Shown here: one piece after another, positions 41,318 through 44,748 of the stretch
Layout: each line of letters opens with the position of its first letter
Numbering within the stretch: position 1 is the first letter of the stretch
IMG/VR virus record: IMGVR_UViG_3300010354_000158
Coordinates: 1 to 44,748 of that record
Strand: one strand, 5' to 3'
DNA length: 44,748 nt
DNA from: a virus
The notes under the pieces: model-generated
What the model was told of the DNA's origin: nothing
Database searches by the model: none
What the model saw: only the letters and a program-made list of their open reading frames with translations
Translations under genes and position numbers: made by a program

Positions 41318-41975
41318 TATATATAATGTAACTGTTGTTTTCTATAAAATCTCCGCAGTTAAGATAATGAACTCCGTTGATAAACCTGTCATCTGGTTTG
41401 TGAATGTGACCACAAATAACGCCCTTACAGCCTCTTTTAACAGCCTGTGAAACCAATTCCTCTTCAAATATAGTGATGAATTTTACTGCCTCTTTGACAT
41501 TATCTTTCAACCACTTGCTTATGGATTTTTTATACCCCAAGCGTTTAAAAAATCTGTCTATTCTAATTGCGGCCTCATAACCAAAGGAACCCAAGTGGGC
41601 CAACCATTTCAGATTCATCACACCATCATAGGCATCACCATGAACCAAAAAATAATTGTTCCAAACATATTCATCACATATAACAATATTTTCATCGAAA
41701 TTGATTGGGGAATATTCCCTCAAGAAATCATCGTGGTTTCCAGTTATATAGACGACCTTTGTCCCTTTCTTTGAAAACGACAACACTTTTTTTATGACAT
41801 TTGTAAATTCTTGCCGCCAATAATGTCTTGATTTTAAAAGCCACCCGTCAATAAAATCCCCCACGATAAACAAGGTTTCTGGTTCATATTTTTTCAGAAC
41901 AGCCAATAGTTTATCTGCATTACATCCCCTGCTTCCTATATGGACGTCTGATATAAAAACTGCTTCTACTTTCAT
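41277..41975 (-). CDS. Calcineurin-like metallophosphoesterase, UDP-2,3-diacylglucosamine hydrolase (LpxH)-like
   Basis: 232 aa. The five metallophosphoesterase motifs are present: FISDVHIGSRG, IVGDFIDGW, YITGNHDDF, LVHGDAYD and VICGHIHKPDD, ending with HYLNCGDFIENNSYIIY. The latter is characteristic of LpxH-type enzymes, which cleave the pyrophosphate of UDP-diacylglucosamine in lipid A synthesis. Paired with a glycosyltransferase it suggests alteration of host envelope lipids or sugars. Its stop overlaps the start of the glycosyltransferase by 41 bases, and its start overlaps the CCA-enzyme stop by 4 bases. Confidence 0.8.
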   Translation of the reverse strand: MKVEAVFISDVHIGSRGCNADKLLAVLKKYEPETLFIVGDFIDGWLLKSRHYWRQEFTNVIKKVLSFSKKGTKVVYITGNHDDFLREYSPINFDENIVICDEYVWNNYFLVHGDAYDGVMNLKWLAHLGSFGYEAAIRIDRFFKRLGYKKSISKWLKDNVKEAVKFITIFEEELVSQAVKRGCKGVICGHIHKPDDRFINGVHYLNCGDFIENNSYIIYNEGEFKHYYSVQE

Positions 41976-43609
41976 TTGTTTAAAATTTGTTTGAACCTGT
42001 CCTTTTCCAATTCTTCAATCTTGTCCCCAAGTGCTTTTCCAGAGAGATTATATTGCCTTGCAACATCGTCCCCACCGATTGAAGGTTGGTATTTTAAAAA
42101 TGCGTTTATCAAATCGGAGTTTAGATTATAAACAGTTTTCAAAAAATATTTAAGTTCGTCTTCATCCAGATTTAATTTGTTTGCTTTTTTACGGAGTTGG
42201 ACGGCGGTTTCGGGGGATAGGTCTTTCAGAGAGATTAGGGTTGAAATATCATTGGCTTCTTTGGAGGTGTATTTCAATTTGTTTAGCATCTGAAAAACTG
42301 CCATTGGGTTGTTGTTTTTCAATAGTCCCGCTATCACCAAGACAGGATTTTTATTTTCCAAAAATGTTTCGGAAACCTGTAGTTGAGGAAAAATCTCTGC
42401 AAACAAATCCAGTTTTTTCAATAGATTGAGATAATAAACAACCGATTTTGACTTCAAAATCCCCTTAATAAATTCATCCCTTACCCTCTCCTTTGAAACG
42501 CCGTCCAACGAATTATTCCTCTTTATTTCCACCTCTATTTCGCCGTCCAACCCCGAACCAGTAACACCAGCAAATCTAACAGCTCTCAAAATCCTGATCC
42601 TGTCCTCACCAAATCTTTCTTTCGGATTACCAACAGTTTTGATATTGCCTTTGGATATATCGTCAATACCCCCAACCAAATCAATCACCTTGTCATTCAA
42701 AATGTCATAATATAAAGCATTGATGGTCAAATCCCTCCGCTTTGCATCTGCATCAATATTTGAGAATCTAACCCCCTCTGGCCTTCTTCCGTCCTTATAT
42801 TCGCCGTCCTCCCTGAATGTAGCGATTTCATATTCCTCCCCATTTATAATAACGGAAATGACCCCAAAGGCTTCACCTTTTGGGATGATTTTGTCATACC
42901 CTTCCGCTTGCAGGATTGATTTGATTCTATCTGGAGAAGCGTCAGTGGTTAAATCATAGTCCTTTGGGGTCTTACCCAAAAACATATCCCTGACAGCACC
43001 ACCGACCAAATAAAGACCGTTACCGTATTTCCCGAACTTTCTTGCAAGGACTTTAATATCCGAAGGAACATCCATCATTTTCAGACCGCCTTTATCAATG
43101 AATTTAAACTTGATGAAATCCGCAAAGTAAGGATTCTGTTCCAATTCCTTTGCCTTTTTATCTGTCATATTGGGGAGATTTTTTATTTTCATGTGACTTG
43201 CCACAATCTCCTTAATCCGTTGAACATCGCCACCCATACCTTTTATCCAATCGGCATATTTTTCCACCAAATCAGCAGAAACCTTTTCGTGCCCGAATGC
43301 ACTGGGATTGCCCGTTTTTGGGTTTATAGCGTAGACCGCATCCTTGCCAATATCGTGAAAGAAAGCAGCCAAAATCATATCAATATCGTTTGGATATGTT
43401 TTGATGGCCCTTTTGGTCACTTCCATCATGTGTTTCAAGGTATTGCCCTCTGGGTGGAAGTCTGCCCTTTGCTTAATATCCCATCCCTTGAAAAACCTGT
43501 CTTTCAATTCCTTGGGGGCAGAGTTGAAAAGTTTTTTAAAGTCGAGATATTCTTGGGAGAAGGCTTCTTTTATTGCGCCCAATTGGTTTTCGGTTATAAA
43601 AATTTTCAT
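41972..43609 (-). CDS. HD phosphohydrolase + tRNA nucleotidyltransferase (CCA/poly(A) polymerase) fusion with leader
   Basis: 545 aa from ATG 43609; the longer in-frame start at 43660 overlaps the next gene and is not favoured. The leader MKIFITENQLGAIKEAFSQ has I-K-E-A. Residues 50-150 form an HD domain (FHPEGNTLKHMMEV, AAFFHDIGKD with H85-D86, AFGHEKVSA). Residues 195-350 are the class II nucleotidyltransferase core: LYLVGGAVRDMFLG, KDYDLTTDA (D217-D219), RRDLTINALYYD and RIRILRAVRFA. The rest is the RNA-binding part. In E. coli the HD domain follows the transferase domain; here it precedes it. It would repair or add CCA to tRNA 3' ends, perhaps countering tRNA-cleaving defence. Three 9-mers occur. 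Confidence 0.85.
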   Translation of the reverse strand: MKIFITENQLGAIKEAFSQEYLDFKKLFNSAPKELKDRFFKGWDIKQRADFHPEGNTLKHMMEVTKRAIKTYPNDIDMILAAFFHDIGKDAVYAINPKTGNPSAFGHEKVSADLVEKYADWIKGMGGDVQRIKEIVASHMKIKNLPNMTDKKAKELEQNPYFADFIKFKFIDKGGLKMMDVPSDIKVLARKFGKYGNGLYLVGGAVRDMFLGKTPKDYDLTTDASPDRIKSILQAEGYDKIIPKGEAFGVISVIINGEEYEIATFREDGEYKDGRRPEGVRFSNIDADAKRRDLTINALYYDILNDKVIDLVGGIDDISKGNIKTVGNPKERFGEDRIRILRAVRFAGVTGSGLDGEIEVEIKRNNSLDGVSKERVRDEFIKGILKSKSVVYYLNLLKKLDLFAEIFPQLQVSETFLENKNPVLVIAGLLKNNNPMAVFQMLNKLKYTSKEANDISTLISLKDLSPETAVQLRKKANKLNLDEDELKYFLKTVYNLNSDLINAFLKYQPSIGGDDVARQYNLSGKALGDKIEELEKDRFKQILNK

Positions 43610-43620
43610 ATTATTCGTTT

Positions 43621-44748
43621 TCAATAAATATATTTTTTTATGAATTTCCAGTTGCCACAATCCCAGACCTTATCATAACCCAAACAAATCATCAATTGTT
43701 CTTCTGTCATCTTGGGGTCCATTTCGGGGTATTCTTTTAAAATCTTATGCTTTTGGAAGCGAACCCTGTTGAACAGTTTTTGCCCTAATTCTGGCTTGTA
43801 ATAATGATACACTGGCGGTTGCTTTTCAATCAATTCAAAACCCAATTTGGTGTATAAATTATTTTTCCCATCTGGTGTCCATCGAATGTCTGCAAATGTT
43901 TTTAGGGTGGACGGCGAATGTTCCCGTTCAAAATGTTTCAACATCTTGGATGCAAGCCCCCTGACATGGTAATCATAATTTGTGGCGTATCTGTTCAAAT
44001 CAAATTCGCCGTCCACTTTCCCCCGCAAAAATGTCATCACCCCAACCAATTCGCCGTCCAACCACGCCCCATACCTAATAGGTGCATTATCATGCCCTTG
44101 TATATGGAATTTACTTAAAAAATCTTTTGTGTTATTATAAGAAATCCGTTTTATTACGCAATCCCTCGCATTAACCTTTTTCCCCGTGTTTAATCCACAA
44201 GCGTTTAATAACTTGTTTTTCACCAGCTCTGGTTTTTCAAGGTATTCGTTTTCAAATACATGGTAAAGTCTTATGCCTTTGCTTGCTGCCAAATTGCTTT
44301 TTTCTATGTGATAATTCTTTGTCTTGGTATTCACTATTTTGTACTTATGTTCAACCAAACCTTCCCTGTGGAAAAGCAACCCATTAAATTCTATCCCTAT
44401 TTCGCCGCCGCTGCCATAGGCACCCACAAGCAAATCAATCTCCCTACCCTCCAAAATCTTCTTATTATGTTGTTCCACATTCTTCCCTAAAGAAGAAAAC
44501 AATTCAGCATACTCATTTTCTATTTTTGAAGAATATGCAGTACACTTTTGACAACCACCCCCAAGCAAATGTACATAAGGTGCGATTTCAAATATTCCAT
44601 GTTTTTTACATAGTATCTTTATCTTCTCCCGACAATCTTTATATTCATCCACATATTCGTATTTATCACCGTGCACACTTCTTGCCTTTTCAATATAGGT
44701 TATGGTGTCATAATTGTTAACAGTCTTTCCACACATCCCACAACCAGT
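43621..44748 (-). CDS. VSR/PD-(D/E)xK-type homing endonuclease with GNAT-like C-terminal domain, 5' end outside window
   Basis: The frame is open to the right edge; the ATG at 44736 sits inside a zinc-finger string TGCGMCGKTVNN, so the true start is beyond the window. A repeat unit follows (HGDKYEYVDEY, then KILCKKHGIFEIAP and GGGCQKC): a treble-clef zinc finger found in phage homing-type nucleases. Next a PD-(D/E)xK/VSR-like core: KIENEYAELF, GREIDLLVG and IGIEFNGLLFH. The C-terminal 150 residues resemble the Mom/GNAT-like region of these proteins (RYGAWLDGELVGVMTFLRG, DLNRYATNYDYHVRGLASKM, NNLYTKLGFELI). Such genes spread by cutting uninfected copies. Three 9-mers fall in it (43908, 44007, 44052). 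Confidence 0.8.
   Translation of the reverse strand, partial: TGCGMCGKTVNNYDTITYIEKARSVHGDKYEYVDEYKDCREKIKILCKKHGIFEIAPYVHLLGGGCQKCTAYSSKIENEYAELFSSLGKNVEQHNKKILEGREIDLLVGAYGSGGEIGIEFNGLLFHREGLVEHKYKIVNTKTKNYHIEKSNLAASKGIRLYHVFENEYLEKPELVKNKLLNACGLNTGKKVNARDCVIKRISYNNTKDFLSKFHIQGHDNAPIRYGAWLDGELVGVMTFLRGKVDGEFDLNRYATNYDYHVRGLASKMLKHFEREHSPSTLKTFADIRWTPDGKNNLYTKLGFELIEKQPPVYHYYKPELGQKLFNRVRFQKHKILKEYPEMDPKMTEEQLMICLGYDKVWDCGNWKFIKKYIY
43622..43632 (-). promoter_or_regulatory. ATTTAT element (putative late promoter)
   Basis: The coding strand reads AATATATTTATTG, 13 bases before the CCA-enzyme start and inside the last codons of the next upstream gene. Confidence 0.35.

Larger units (their letters stand above)
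2551..44060. repeat. Dispersed 9-mer TGGACGGCG / CGCCGTCCA, 42 exact copies
   Basis: Exact TGGACGGCG on the plus strand starts at 2551, 5919, 7591, 8178, 10860, 15485, 20332, 20394, 20521, 21995, 22739, 26371, 26881, 33863, 34380, 36653, 38573, 40908, 41004, 42198, 43908 (21). CGCCGTCCA starts at 3879, 7381, 7657, 8514, 14588, 14822, 15188, 18075, 22364, 27867, 28462, 28525, 29385, 34847, 38991, 40367, 41197, 42499, 42541, 44007, 44052 (21). In all 42 the base before TGGACGGCG is T (23) or G (19); the base after is A in 29. One-mismatch core copies: 11691, 17562, 23950, 24557, 25993, 32671, 37200, 42802; a weaker one is at 9001. Within genes it is read as VDG/LDG (18), AVQ/AVH (10), PS (10) or GRR (2). 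Two copies are intergenic. Confidence 0.97.

Noticed and set aside
43610-43660. Longer start for the HD/CCA enzyme
   Set aside because: It overlaps the upstream gene's end, and the ATG at 43609 begins with the leader shared by other genes.
2551-44060. The 9-mer as a codon or protein-motif effect (VDGE, AVQ)
   Set aside because: It is read in four peptide forms, occurs equally on both strands and is found between genes; a single peptide motif cannot explain it.
2551-44060. The 9-mer as a type II restriction site
   Set aside because: It is not palindromic, and such sites are usually depleted, not enriched, in phages.

Overview
The window is a stretch of a large, AT-rich, T4-like (contractile-tailed) phage or closely related prophage of a Bacteroidetes host. 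The phage assignment rests on a tail sheath, tail tube, LysM baseplate protein, tape-measure-like protein and giant baseplate proteins in one leftward block. The host assignment is an inference from promoter-like sites of the form TTG-N20-TATCTTTG, the Bacteroidetes-type -33/-7 arrangement, and from starts preceded by A/T-rich leaders with no Shine-Dalgarno sequence. No rRNA, tRNA, CRISPR array or insertion sequence was seen.

Layout. 1-2.0 kb (minus): a RecA/UvsX-like recombinase cut by the window edge and an SSB-like protein with an acidic tail. 2.1-23.1 kb (minus): the virion/tail module, transcribed right to left: a beta-rich virion protein, a small protein, a putative tail terminator, a 1083-aa sheath, a 384-aa protein, tail tube, gp26-like and gp51-like baseplate assembly proteins, tape measure, an 1181-aa baseplate protein with an OmpA-like domain, a LysM protein, and a 1657-aa protein ending in a Cys/His peptidase-like domain. 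23.2-29.2 kb (plus): a primase-helicase fusion, a small protein and a UvrD-like helicase. 29.2-44.7 kb (mostly minus): an accessory and neck region with a WxxGx-repeat protein, a frameshifted neck-type gene, a leucine-rich-repeat-like protein, an SNF2 helicase, a GMP reductase/IMP dehydrogenase homologue (plus), a kinase-like protein, a GNAT acetyltransferase, a metacaspase-like protease, a GT2 glycosyltransferase, an LpxH-like metallophosphoesterase, an HD/CCA nucleotidyltransferase fusion, and a VSR/GNAT homing-type endonuclease running off the right edge.

Two genome-wide signals are not explained by gene content. (1) The non-palindromic 9-mer TGGACGGCG/CGCCGTCCA occurs exactly 42 times (about 0.05 expected at this base composition), equally on both strands and in four different peptide readings, and also between genes. 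It is therefore a DNA-level signal. (2) At least seven unrelated accessory proteins begin with a short leader carrying [IL]-x-E-A within about 16 residues (for example MKIKISENIFEAL, MKIKITEETYKKITEA). This resembles the T4 capsid-targeting/prohead-protease peptide and suggests a set of packaged, injected effector proteins including a kinase and an acetyltransferase.

Regulation appears split. Replication and metabolic genes carry TATCTTTG-type sites. Virion genes carry an ATTTAT element (coding strand ATATTTATA) 6-40 nt before the start, in two cases squeezed between a strong terminator and the next start codon.
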